From Sulfurirhabdus autotrophica (lineage in GTDB: Bacteria; Pseudomonadota; Gammaproteobacteria; Burkholderiales; SMCO01), in contig NZ_SMCO01000001.1 in NCBI RefSeq assembly GCF_004346685.1, positions 496,001 to 560,000 of the forward strand: a DNA stretch of 64,000 nucleotides, in the 5' to 3' direction. Positions 30,922 to 38,986 of the stretch are shown in pieces. The position numbers and the translations under genes were made by a program. The first letter of the stretch is position 1. The number at the start of each line of letters is the position of its first letter. Under the pieces are notes generated by a model, which was given only the letters and a program-made list of their open reading frames with translations, was not told the DNA's origin and made no database searches.

Positions 30922-30966
30922 AAAGGCCATAATTCTTATTAAAAACAAGGGTTATGGCCTTTTTTG
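30922..30966 (+). terminator. Terminator after ssrA, supplied by the inserted element
   Basis: AAAGGCCATAA pairs with TTATGGCCTTT over a 19-nt loop, followed by T residues. It lies inside the element, 25 nt after tmRNA, and likely replaces the original terminator now at 40116-40187. Confidence 0.8.
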
Positions 30967-31021
30967 CATCCTATAGCGTCCAACCAGCACTATTGCAATC
31001 CAACGGTAAATGGCGGTATAT

Positions 31022-31060
31022 TTGACGGTAATCACCTTACCGTCAACACGAGTTACCGTC
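31022..31060 (+). promoter_or_regulatory. Inverted repeat and half-site directly before the integrase start
   Basis: TTGACGGTAA and TTACCGTCAA form a 10-bp inverted repeat with 5-nt spacer at 31022-31046, and a further TTACCGTC at 31053-31060 touches the ATG. Related GCGGTAA units occur at 31005-31017 and near attR (40026-40047). It is likely an operator of int or an integrase/excisionase arm site. Confidence 0.65.
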
Positions 31061-32275
31061 ATGCCACTTACCGACACAGCAATTCGCAATACCAAACCTA
31101 CAGAAAAGCCCATCAAGCTAACGGATGGTGGCGGGTTATACCTGCTACTCAATCCAAATGGCTCCCGCTGGTGGCGGCTTGATTATCGTTATGGAGGAAA
31201 ACGCAAAACCATTTCGATGGGGATTTATCCAGACGTAAGCCTAAAAGATGCACGTGAAAGGCGAGATGAGGCCCGCAAGTTATTAGCCTCGGATGTTGAC
31301 CCTGGCGAAAATCGAAAAGCGGTTAAAGCAGCTAAGGTTGCTGGAAATACCAATAGTTTCGAGATTGTTACACGTGAGTGGTTTAGCAAGTACTCATCAA
31401 CATGGAATGAGAGTCACGGCGACCGGATCATTAGACGATTCGAGCGTGATATTTTCCCCTGGATTGGTGGCAAACCCATTGCAGATATCACTGCTCCTGA
31501 GTTACTAGCAACAATTCGAAAAATTGAAAGTAGAGGGGCACTTGAAACTGCGCACCGTGCGTTAGGTAACTGTGGTCAAGTATTCCGCTATGCAATTGCA
31601 ACTGGACGTGCTACTAGGGACTATTCCACCGATTTAAAAGGTGCCCTTCCACCTGTTAAAAGTGAGCATTTCGCGGCAATTACCGAACCCAAGCAAGTTG
31701 GCGAACTACTACGGGCAATGGATGGCTATACAGGCTCTCAGATTGTGCGACATGCCCTACTACTGGCTCCGTTAGTATTCGTTCGCCCTGGTGAGCTTCG
31801 CAAGGCAGAATGGGCAGATATAGACCTGGATGCAGCTGAGTGGCGTTTCATCGTAACTAAAACGAATACTCCTCATATTGTTCCCCTTTCGCGGCAAGCG
31901 ATTGAAATACTCTCTGAAATGCAAGCCCTTACCGGTGACGGGCGCTATGTTTTCCCCGGTGCACGATCGCGTAACCGACCAATGAGCGACAACGCAATCC
32001 TTGCAGCTATGAGGCGCATGGGTATCGAGAAGGACGAAATGAGCGGGCACGGCTTCCGAGCAATGGCGAGAACGATTCTTGATGAAGTGCTAGGTTTCCG
32101 TCCAGACCACATAGAGCATCAATTAGCACATGCTGTACGAGATCCCAATGGACGCGCATATAACCGAACTGCCCACTTACCCGAACGCAGAAAAATGATG
32201 CAGGAATGGGCGGATTATTTGGATAAGCTAAAAACCGGTGCTGAAATTATCCCTATTAACAATAACGCTGCATAA
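31061..32275 (+). CDS. int: P4-type site-specific tyrosine integrase
   Basis: This 404-residue recombinase has an N-terminal DUF4102-like arm domain (MPLTDTAIRNTKPTEKP and LTDGGGLYLLLNPNGSRWWRLDYRYGGKRKT in two parts), a central SAM-like domain and the C-terminal catalytic domain with Arg in RPGELRKAEW, HxxR in GHGFRAMART, His in HQLAHAV and the nucleophile Tyr in AYNRTAHLPERRKMMQ. ATG 31061 is used, because the frame from 31010 would run through the inverted repeat. Its position next to ssrA and the matching repeat at 40100 indicate that it integrates the element at the tmRNA 3' end. Confidence 0.95.
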   Translation: MPLTDTAIRNTKPTEKPIKLTDGGGLYLLLNPNGSRWWRLDYRYGGKRKTISMGIYPDVSLKDARERRDEARKLLASDVDPGENRKAVKAAKVAGNTNSFEIVTREWFSKYSSTWNESHGDRIIRRFERDIFPWIGGKPIADITAPELLATIRKIESRGALETAHRALGNCGQVFRYAIATGRATRDYSTDLKGALPPVKSEHFAAITEPKQVGELLRAMDGYTGSQIVRHALLLAPLVFVRPGELRKAEWADIDLDAAEWRFIVTKTNTPHIVPLSRQAIEILSEMQALTGDGRYVFPGARSRNRPMSDNAILAAMRRMGIEKDEMSGHGFRAMARTILDEVLGFRPDHIEHQLAHAVRDPNGRAYNRTAHLPERRKMMQEWADYLDKLKTGAEIIPINNNAA

Positions 32276-32285
32276 AGGCAATATC

Positions 32286-32894
32286 ATGAACGATAATGAC
32301 TCTAACCTCGAACAAATTTTAAGAGGAACACTTCCTCTCCCGGTTTGGGATGAATGGAAGACTATAGAGCAAGCAAGACTATGGCAGGCCGTTTCTCTGG
32401 CGTGCAATATTGACCCAAGCCATTTCACTATTCAAAAGTTCCCGCAGCTGAACAGATTTTTTACTCGCCCCCCGCAGCATTTTGAAGATCTCCTTTTGAT
32501 GGCCAAGAGTAATATTGGGAATAGCGGCATTCTTAAACTGATTTCCAAGAGCACCGAAGGAATTGAAGAGAGCGATGTTCGACTATCAAATTTTGTTACA
32601 TGGCTAAAATCCATCAAACATCAAATTCCTATGGAATTTCCTTGGCAACAAGAGGCAATAACATTCAGCAATATGGATTGGCCTTGGGGTAGACACGAAA
32701 CCGATTTACTGCGGAAATTAGCGGCTGCAGCTGATAAGTTTTGGACTCTCTACGACCCCAACGACCAGTCAACCGCCCCAAAAAAAAATCAGGTCGTCGC
32801 TTGGCTTGTATCGCAGGGAGTTTCCTCAAACATGGCCGAAGCTATGGCTACAATCCTTCGAGTTGACGGCTTACCAACTCGCACAAAAAAATAA
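32286..32894 (+). CDS. Hypothetical protein of the integrative element
   Basis: This 202-residue soluble protein starts 10 nt after the integrase. ATG 32286 has AAAGG upstream. I do not recognise a characterised domain. The N-terminal WDEWKTIEQARLWQAVSLACNIDP and the C-terminal segment FWTLYDPNDQSTAPKKNQVVAWL then GVSSNMAEAMATILRVDGLP look like a conserved element-associated family, with a helix-turn-helix-like end (inference). The position between int and alpA suggests a role in element maintenance or regulation. Confidence 0.75.
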   Translation: MNDNDSNLEQILRGTLPLPVWDEWKTIEQARLWQAVSLACNIDPSHFTIQKFPQLNRFFTRPPQHFEDLLLMAKSNIGNSGILKLISKSTEGIEESDVRLSNFVTWLKSIKHQIPMEFPWQQEAITFSNMDWPWGRHETDLLRKLAAAADKFWTLYDPNDQSTAPKKNQVVAWLVSQGVSSNMAEAMATILRVDGLPTRTKK

Positions 32895-33038
32895 TACCTG
32901 CACCCATTCCATGCCAGCACTGACGTGGATTTTGCGGTCATAGCCAGCAGATTACCTCAACTAGTTGAATCTATTCCATAGCCCGTTTGAGGTATTAAAT
33001 CCGTAACCATGTTCAACAACACCCAAAGGGGTACAAAC

Positions 33039-33299
33039 ATGGTTCAAACAATCCTAAGACTCCCTGCTGTTAAGGCAGAAACTGGCGCTTCGCGTTCAAC
33101 AATCTATCTCCGCATCCAACAAGGGCTTTGGCCTAAACCTGTCAGACTTGGGCCTCGGTCCGTAGGCTGGCCCACCAGTGAGGTTGCCGCCATTAATGCA
33201 GCACGAATTTCTGGGTTACCTGATGATGAAATCCGCGCCTTGGTAATTAAGTTGGAAGCCACACGCAAAAACGCTTCCAAAGCGTTTCAAGGGGAATAA
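33039..33299 (+). CDS. AlpA-family transcriptional regulator
   Basis: This 86-residue helix-turn-helix protein of the AlpA/excisionase-like family has LRLPAVKAETGASRSTIYLRIQQGLWP, then KPVRLGPRSVGWPTSEVAAI, the conserved winged-helix pattern. ATG 33039 with AAAGGGG upstream is preferred over 33009. In P4-like elements AlpA turns on int or acts in excision. It ends 1 nt before the DUF927 gene, so both are one transcript. Confidence 0.88.
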   Translation: MVQTILRLPAVKAETGASRSTIYLRIQQGLWPKPVRLGPRSVGWPTSEVAAINAARISGLPDDEIRALVIKLEATRKNASKAFQGE

Positions 33300-33300
33300 C

Positions 33301-35073
33301 ATGAAAAACACCAATACCGCACAAATCACTTCTCTCACATCACGACAAAATTTATCGCCCCTTTCTGCCACCTCGTGCAAGTATGGCAGCGGCAGATTTG
33401 AAATTTCTGAAACTGGCGTACATTATCTTTGTAAAGACAAAGAAGGCAATGAGCAACCTCCAAAATGGATTTGCTCACTACTTCATATAACCGCTATGAC
33501 GCGGGATGAAAAAAACGGCGAATGGGGGCGGCTTTTGGAATGGCATGATGATGACGGCAAAAAACATCAATGGGCCATGCCTCTTGAAATGTTGGAAGGA
33601 GATGGCTCAGAAGTAAGACGTGAGCTTGCCAGATTAGGCATGCGCATAGCCCCTAATCAAATTGAACGCGGTTTGCTATTAGCTTACATAAAGGTATGGC
33701 CAGTAGAAGCTAGAGCACGTTGTGTAGAGAGACTTGGTTGGTATGGCAACATCTACGTTACACCATTTGGGCAAATTGGGGGCGATGGAGAAATTACCGT
33801 ATTCCAGAATACTCAAGCTATTGAACCAGCTTTTTCTGAATCAGGAACTGCGGACGAATGGCGTAATTCAGTGGCAATTCTAGCTACTGGCAATTCTCGA
33901 CTTGTTTTCGCCATCTCTACAGCCTTCGCAGGCCCGTTGGCTGACATTACGAGAGATGATTCAGGAGGTTTTCATTTTCGTGGCGCTTCGTCAACTGGAA
34001 AATCTACAGCCTTGAAGCTAGCGGCCTCTGTTTGGGGCAATCCTTCTACCTATGTGCGCCTATGGCGTAGCACGGTCAACGGGCTAGAAGGACTGGCAAC
34101 ACTCCACAATGACGGATTACTGATTCTGGATGAAATCAGTCAGATTGACCCAAGCGCAGCGGGTGATGCTGCTTATTTACTAGCGAATGGTCAAGGCAAG
34201 GCTCGGGCAACACGCAAAGGGATTGCGCGACCTCCTCAAAGATGGCGACTACTATTCCTTAGCGCGGGCGAAGAATCCCTATCTGCCATCATGGTACGCG
34301 CAGGAAAACAAACCAGCGCTGGGCAGGAAATCAGGCTTGCCGACATTGAAGCAGATGCAGGAGCAAGAATGGGTATATTTGAAGAGTTGCACAACCACGC
34401 AAATGCATCATCCTTAGCATCAGCAATCAAAGATGCGATAGCAAAATTTCATGGCACAATTGGATATGAATGGTTAAAAATTATGGCAGAAATTCGTGTT
34501 GAACTTGCAGACTACATAAACAACGCCATAAATAAATTTGTGGCAGAAATAATCCCGGCAGGAGCAGCTGGGCAAGTAGTACGAGTAGCCAGGCGATTTG
34601 CGCTGGTTGCCGCGGCAGGGGAACTTGCGACAAGTTATGGATTAACCGGCTGGCCAGAAGGTGAAGCTACCCAAGCAGCACGCAAATGCTTTGCCGCTTG
34701 GCTAGAGGCCTTTGGAGGTAGTGGCAACCGCGAAGAACGCATCATACTCGACCAGACACGTGCCTTTTTCGAGACGCATGGTGCAAGCAAATTTGAATAC
34801 CTGAAAGCTACTGATGATCAGCGCATCCATAACCGCGCGGGTTTCTTCCGTTCCAATGAAAATGGCGATCACGAATATCTGGTTTTACCTGAAGCTTTTC
34901 GCCGGGAAATTTGCCAAGGCTATGATGTAAAGACGGTCAAGAACACTTTGAAAAAGGCAGGTATGTTGCTACCTGCAAAAGATGGCAAACCGACACAAAA
35001 TATCAGATTGCCAGGATTGGGCTCACCAAGAGTTTATGTCATGCGGTACATAGGACAGGATAATGAGGCGTAG
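33301..35073 (+). CDS. DUF927 domain-containing replication/helicase-like protein
   Basis: This 590-residue protein contains a DUF927 core (about 40-330) with Walker A GASSTGKSTALKLAASVWG (about 226), a Walker B-like LLILDEISQ (about 275) and a sensor-like RWRLLFLSAGE. DUF927 proteins occur in integrative elements and phages and are thought to be primase-helicase-type replication proteins. No zinc finger or TOPRIM domain is visible N-terminally. It is followed directly by an origin-like repeat region, which supports a replication role (inference). Confidence 0.85.
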   Translation: MKNTNTAQITSLTSRQNLSPLSATSCKYGSGRFEISETGVHYLCKDKEGNEQPPKWICSLLHITAMTRDEKNGEWGRLLEWHDDDGKKHQWAMPLEMLEGDGSEVRRELARLGMRIAPNQIERGLLLAYIKVWPVEARARCVERLGWYGNIYVTPFGQIGGDGEITVFQNTQAIEPAFSESGTADEWRNSVAILATGNSRLVFAISTAFAGPLADITRDDSGGFHFRGASSTGKSTALKLAASVWGNPSTYVRLWRSTVNGLEGLATLHNDGLLILDEISQIDPSAAGDAAYLLANGQGKARATRKGIARPPQRWRLLFLSAGEESLSAIMVRAGKQTSAGQEIRLADIEADAGARMGIFEELHNHANASSLASAIKDAIAKFHGTIGYEWLKIMAEIRVELADYINNAINKFVAEIIPAGAAGQVVRVARRFALVAAAGELATSYGLTGWPEGEATQAARKCFAAWLEAFGGSGNREERIILDQTRAFFETHGASKFEYLKATDDQRIHNRAGFFRSNENGDHEYLVLPEAFRREICQGYDVKTVKNTLKKAGMLLPAKDGKPTQNIRLPGLGSPRVYVMRYIGQDNEA

Positions 35074-35579
35074 CTGCGCAAAACAAGGTAACAGCGGTAA
35101 CATCCAAAGTGGGCGTAACTCGCAACGTTACCTGTAATGTTACCGGCTAGGCAATCCCGGTAACACGTCACAGCGCGATTATTGACTGCTACTGTTACGG
35201 TGCCGTATATATACATATATACATATATGTTACATAACATTATAGGCGTGTAACTATAGGTGACCCTATCTTTAAGGACGGTTGTCCAATAGACACTCTC
35301 CTATTGGGCACCTCCCTATTAGAGAGCAATCCCAAACATAACGTACCGTTATAGGCAGGTTACCATTGCGGCCCTATCTTAGGGACGGCACCAATAGCCA
35401 CCACCCCATTGGACACCCCCTATGCTGCCATCCATATAGCACCAAAGCGGCATCGCAATAGCCCCCCTAATAGACCCCTCCCCATAGAACATAATCCGAA
35501 AGCGTAAGCCAATTCTATTACCGTCATTACCGGGCAAACCCTATGCCGGTAATGCTTTGCGGTAACGCGAAACACCGTA
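35074..35579. other. Non-coding, repeat-rich region, candidate replication origin of the element
   Basis: There are no credible genes over about 500 bp. The region holds many GGTAAC/GTTACC or GGTAA/TTACC units in both orientations (35086-35165, 35360-35370, 35518-35570), an AT-only stretch of alternating TA at 35205-35243, and two imperfect copies of a CCTATCTTnAGGGACGG...CCAATAG block (35264-35295 and 35373-35400). Short CCAATAG/CTATTGG palindromes recur. Iteron-like repeats plus an AT-rich tract next to a helicase gene are what one expects from an origin. Confidence 0.5.
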
Positions 35580-35840
35580 TCAATCAAACCATTCCGGGCA
35601 GTCGCGCTGACTGTTACCGCTATTACCGATTAAAGCATAACTGCCATCGAATATTCCATATCGCATCGCATCCGCTACAGCTTCTTCCGATGAATTGGAC
35701 AGCACGATATGCAAATTGTTTTCGACTCGCGCGTGTGCATGAAAGAATTTTCCCAAGGTGAGGAAATACTCCTCCCAGAGAGAATCGGGAATGCATGTTC
35801 TAAAGTCTCGGTTCGCGTCAGGATCTTCAGGCACCCTCAT
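35580..35840 (-). pseudogene. Short hypothetical frame, probably truncated gene
   Basis: It starts at ATG 35840 and has 86 residues. The first 65 (PDSLWEEYFLTLGKFFHAHARVENNLHIVL) look like an authentic helical protein. The last 20 fall into the GTTACC repeat region and look out of character, so the gene seems cut off at about 35640. It follows the HNH-like gene ending at 35932 on the same strand, with a 91-nt gap, like the spacing of the other genes in this group. No function assigned. Confidence 0.4.
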
Positions 35841-35931
35841 AAGATGATCTGATGAGTCGTGAAGGCGCCGCCAAACCTGTTAATGAGGCATAACGACGAG
35901 TAAGAACGCGGCTTTAAATTTAGTGGCATAT

Positions 35932-36771
35932 TTAAGTAGGTGGTCGTAAATGATCTGATAGTTTAGTTAATAATGGGCTATTAGATAGTAGGTTGGCCGA
36001 GTTGTCATCGATTGTGTTTTCTGAGTCAGCGAAATTATTAAACTGCCCTTTGGATATTAAAGACAATTTGAAATAATCACAAAATTCTTGATATTGCTCT
36101 AGGATCGAGGCGAATAAATTGTCTTCGACGCAACTAAAGGTGTTAAATATAACCTTGCCAATAGCAAATGTGGTGCACTGAGAGTTAGCCTGCAATTCGC
36201 AGCCTTGAGAGTCGAATTTAATAGTTCTGTCACGTGAATCTGGAATGTGCAACGCTAAATGATTGAATACGCCTACCCACTTTTGACCACTATATCTGCC
36301 TAATGAAACAAGCCAATTGTTGGGCAGAGCGCCAGAGTTCATAAATTGATCTCGTTGATTCTGTGGAGTAACAATAGTTAATCTATCTTTGAATTCTGCA
36401 ATCATCGTAAACATCGTTGCCCAACGTGAAAGCAAGTTCATTTCACCAGGTGTTAAAGATAAAAACTCCCCTGTGATTAATGGAATAAGAATTGGTTTAG
36501 TTTCTTCTTGTAGAAAAGCCATCCATTCATTGTTACAAGTGCTACAAACAATTCTCAGCTTTTGTGAATGAGGGTCTCCTGGGCGTAAAGTTTCTCGGAT
36601 AGGATAATGTGGATATTCTTCGGCTGCTGCATCAAAGCGGGAGATGCTAGCCTGATGTATCCTTTCTGAAAAATTACGTGGAACATATCTTTTCAACCAG
36701 TCTGCCCATAGATGTTCTTTACTATTAGCTGGATCTCCACAAAAAATGCATCTTTTCTTTATTTGTCGCAT
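35932..36771 (-). CDS. HNH-type zinc-finger protein (predicted nuclease-like), cargo 1
   Basis: This protein is 279 residues long from ATG 36771. The N-terminal KRCIFCGDPANSKEHLWADWL and later CSTCNNEWM give the CxxC...EHxxxxW...CxxCN pattern of HNH_5-like domains: zinc ribbon with a His in the EH motif. The remaining 200 residues are unfamiliar. It may be an endonuclease, possibly in phage defence, but I see no characterised homologue. It lies 76 nt after the neighbouring HNH-like gene on the same strand, with an attC-like site between. Codon use is more AT-rich than the core genes. Confidence 0.7.
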   Translation of the reverse strand: MRQIKKRCIFCGDPANSKEHLWADWLKRYVPRNFSERIHQASISRFDAAAEEYPHYPIRETLRPGDPHSQKLRIVCSTCNNEWMAFLQEETKPILIPLITGEFLSLTPGEMNLLSRWATMFTMIAEFKDRLTIVTPQNQRDQFMNSGALPNNWLVSLGRYSGQKWVGVFNHLALHIPDSRDRTIKFDSQGCELQANSQCTTFAIGKVIFNTFSCVEDNLFASILEQYQEFCDYFKLSLISKGQFNNFADSENTIDDNSANLLSNSPLLTKLSDHLRPPT

Positions 36772-36786
36772 AGTTATGTTTGAGAG

Positions 36787-36851
36787 TTCTAACTCAGAGT
36801 TCAGGGGTGCGCAGCACATAGGCGGAGCGTCCGTTGGAACGATTCGTTAGC
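36787..36851 (-). repeat. Candidate integron attC recombination site
   Basis: On the minus strand GCTAAC (overlapping the stop codon of the upstream HNH-like gene), five bases, then GTTC at the left end mirror GAAC, five bases, GTTAG at the right end, with a central self-complementary part (CGGAnnnTCCG and GTGCnnnGCAC). This R-L...L-R layout with 65-bp length is that of integron attC sites. The last bases after GTTAG deviate from the GTTRRRY consensus. Confidence 0.55.
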
Positions 36852-37647
36852 ACGCATTTATTGAACGCCCAACGGCTATCCGGTAAATTGGAGCTCCTAG
36901 ATTAGAAAAGAGTTGGACGTCGCATAAAATATGCTGAATTCCAAGAATATCTTCTTTGAAGACACGGCAGCGATGAATCACGTTCCATGGAGTCATTTCC
37001 CCGATAACGCCAGTTCCACCTATGTACGTTGAGACAGGAACCGGTTTCCCGTAGATGACGTCAAGAAGTAGGGGTTGGTATGAACCATGACCAAGCTCTG
37101 CAGCAGCATAAGCATGCGCTATCTTAGCCAAGAGTGCATATAGTGCCAAGTAGTCTATCTTTGAATCATGTGCAAACGATCCGCTGCCGAGCAAAGATAT
37201 ACGCCTTTCATAATCTTGTTGAAATTTGATCGCTACAGCTCGCACGTGGGTCGTCTCGGATGCATCTTTACCACCCAAATAGGTGCATGGCTCAAGATCG
37301 ACAGTAGTAAATCGATAGGGATGGTCTTTAACGGGAAGTGAAAATTGAATTTCTCCACTCTTGGATACTTCAGTAATTACGAGTGCCTCTGGTCGCCTCT
37401 TCTTTCTGCGAGTTGACAATTCAAGGTGAGTACGAATTTCAGAAAAGAAACCTCTTGAGCATCGGGCTTCAATCTTCGACGTTATGTCAGCACATGAAGC
37501 ACAACTGGCATCCTGGATAACCCAGTTTCCACTCAAGGAATATGGGATGATGTGCTCGCGTGAGCGCGGCATTGCTGCATCACCGCAATAGATACACGCC
37601 CCTGGACTAGGAAAGGAGAGACCATTGCTGCTTCCTGTATATATCAT
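36847..37647 (-). CDS. HNH-type zinc-finger protein (predicted nuclease-like), cargo 2
   Basis: This protein has 266 residues. The N-terminal ACIYCGDAAMPRSREHIIPYSL then CASCADITSKIE is a clear HNH_5-type pattern (CxxC, EHIIP, CxxC). The rest includes STRRKKRRPEALVI and a C-terminal region rich in beta strands, with no other motif known to me. The stop codon lies in the attC-like site at 36787-36851 and GTTAGC at 37660-37665 precedes the start, as in integron gene cassettes. Its function is unknown; nuclease activity is inferred from the fold only. Confidence 0.7.
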   Translation of the reverse strand: MIYTGSSNGLSFPSPGACIYCGDAAMPRSREHIIPYSLSGNWVIQDASCASCADITSKIEARCSRGFFSEIRTHLELSTRRKKRRPEALVITEVSKSGEIQFSLPVKDHPYRFTTVDLEPCTYLGGKDASETTHVRAVAIKFQQDYERRISLLGSGSFAHDSKIDYLALYALLAKIAHAYAAAELGHGSYQPLLLDVIYGKPVPVSTYIGGTGVIGEMTPWNVIHRCRVFKEDILGIQHILCDVQLFSNLGAPIYRIAVGRSINAC

Positions 37648-37843
37648 TGCTTCATGTGAGCTAACAGTTATTAACCAGACCGGCCGATCAGTACTACTAA
37701 AATTGTCAGAACATGCCCGTTCTTGGTAGCTATTTGATTCATTGTGGTTGCCCTAAGACTGTCTATCCATATATGTCATAATAATACAAACAGGTGATCG
37801 AGTGACTGCTTTGGGGAAAATATTCGATGGTCCGTTCCTGTCA

Positions 37844-38101
37844 TATTCTGTTGAAAAACTCTTTTTCTGAGGGGCGCTAAAAACATGCCAAATGCTGTTA
37901 CTCTCAAAAAATGCAATCAACTTCCCGTGATGGGGAAGAATTAAGCACTCTGCAACGAACGATCATGTTCCACATGATCCCGGGTGTTGACGCCAGTTTA
38001 ATACTGATTAGATAAACCCGGGTACGTCCTTCGTGAGAAAATCGATCTAAGTGGCTAGAATTTTTTCAAGTCGCCTGAAAAAAGAGTTTTTCAACAGAAT
38101 A
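37844..38101. mobile_element. MITE-like element or IS remnant with 24-25-bp terminal inverted repeats
   Basis: TATTCTGTTGAAAAACTCTT at 37844 is mirrored at 38077-38101, differing over about 24 bp by a single T in a homopolymer. The ends are flanked by GTCA at 37840-37843 and 38102-38105, a likely 4-bp target duplication. The 258-bp interior encodes no transposase. Similar ends occur in several DDE-type insertion sequences; I do not assign a family. Confidence 0.75.
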
Positions 38102-38105
38102 GTCA

Positions 38106-38234
38106 CGTTGCTGACCGATACCACTGCATCCCAACCACCGTCGGCTAACTGGAAAGGCGTGCTGACGCTATCGACACTTATGCGACCTTCGAGCCAAAAG
38201 TAAGCAGATCGTCAGAATCAACCCGACAAACAAA
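38106..38234. other. Spacer between MITE-like element and PEP-CTERM gene
   Basis: There is no gene. A short stretch (38110-38200) looks compositionally like degraded coding sequence but shows no recognisable protein. Confidence 0.35.
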
Positions 38235-38258
38235 AACAGCGACCAAAAGGCCGCCGTT
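38235..38258 (-). terminator. Terminator of the PEP-CTERM pair
   Basis: On the minus strand AACGGCGGCC and GGTCGCTGTT pair around TTTT (10 bp with G-T pairs), followed by TTTGTTTG. It resembles the terminator at 1875-1904. Confidence 0.8.
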
Positions 38259-38278
38259 ATCGTAAACAATGAAGTCTA

Positions 38279-38986
38279 TTAAGTTGCTTTGCGTCGAGCT
38301 ACTCTGATTAATCCAATGAGGCCAGAACCAAACAGCCATGCAGTGGCAGGAACTGGGACTTCAGTAGTGCGAACCAAATACTGTGGGTATGGATCATTCA
38401 AGCCTAGCGTCCACGCTCCTCCAATTGTTCCATCCTGTCCAGGCACCCATGCACCTCCTATGCCTAAAGGAATATCGTATCCCACCTCTGCAATAGCTTT
38501 TGCTTCAAGCGATCCTTCTTGGAAAGTCCAGCTATCTTCACCTTGACCAGTTGTAGCTAGCCAACGACTCTTATCAACAATCCCAACTGCCATTACCCTT
38601 CTGTTTGCCACAGCCGTATAAAAAGAAGCCACATCACCCAACATGCTTATAAATTGATTAAGATTCATAATGTCACTACTGGTAAGATTAGTCTGTCCAC
38701 TGTGATAAAGGCTGCCCAGTCCCGCGTTAAAAATTAATGTATAAACCTCATCAGCAGTCGCATGGCGAAAGCCCTGATTAAGCCATCCACCAACACCAGA
38801 ATTTACTTGGTTATAAGATAAATTTACGGTTTGTGTAAGGTCTAGCCATTCCAGCCCTGTAACAGAGTCAGCGGTAATTAGATGATCTCCAGGCTGATAT
38901 AGGTCTTCTTCCAGAATGGCTGCTTGTGCCGCGCCGCCAGAAATAAGCACAGCACATATGGCAAGGGATGTGGTTAGGATCTTCAT
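38279..38986 (-). CDS. PEP-CTERM sorting domain-containing protein
   Basis: This 235-residue secreted protein has the signal peptide MKILTTSLAICAVLISGGAAQA. It contains TGLEWLDLTQTVNLSYNQV, a segment frequent in PEP-CTERM proteins of unknown function. The C-terminal signal is VPVPATAWLFGSGLIGLI followed by RVARRKAT. It overlaps the preceding PEP-CTERM gene by 4 nt (ATGA), so both are one transcript. An exosortase would cleave it during export; none is in the window. Confidence 0.88.
   Translation of the reverse strand: MKILTTSLAICAVLISGGAAQAAILEEDLYQPGDHLITADSVTGLEWLDLTQTVNLSYNQVNSGVGGWLNQGFRHATADEVYTLIFNAGLGSLYHSGQTNLTSSDIMNLNQFISMLGDVASFYTAVANRRVMAVGIVDKSRWLATTGQGEDSWTFQEGSLEAKAIAEVGYDIPLGIGGAWVPGQDGTIGGAWTLGLNDPYPQYLVRTTEVPVPATAWLFGSGLIGLIRVARRKAT

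Noticed and set aside
35201-35243. Promoter in the alternating TA tract
   Set aside because: TATATA occurs many times, so any -10 call would be arbitrary.
35841-35931. Second attC site between the HNH-like gene and the truncated frame
   Set aside because: TCGTTATGCC and CATTAACAGG boxes are suggestive, but no matching mirrored pair could be found, so it is not claimed.
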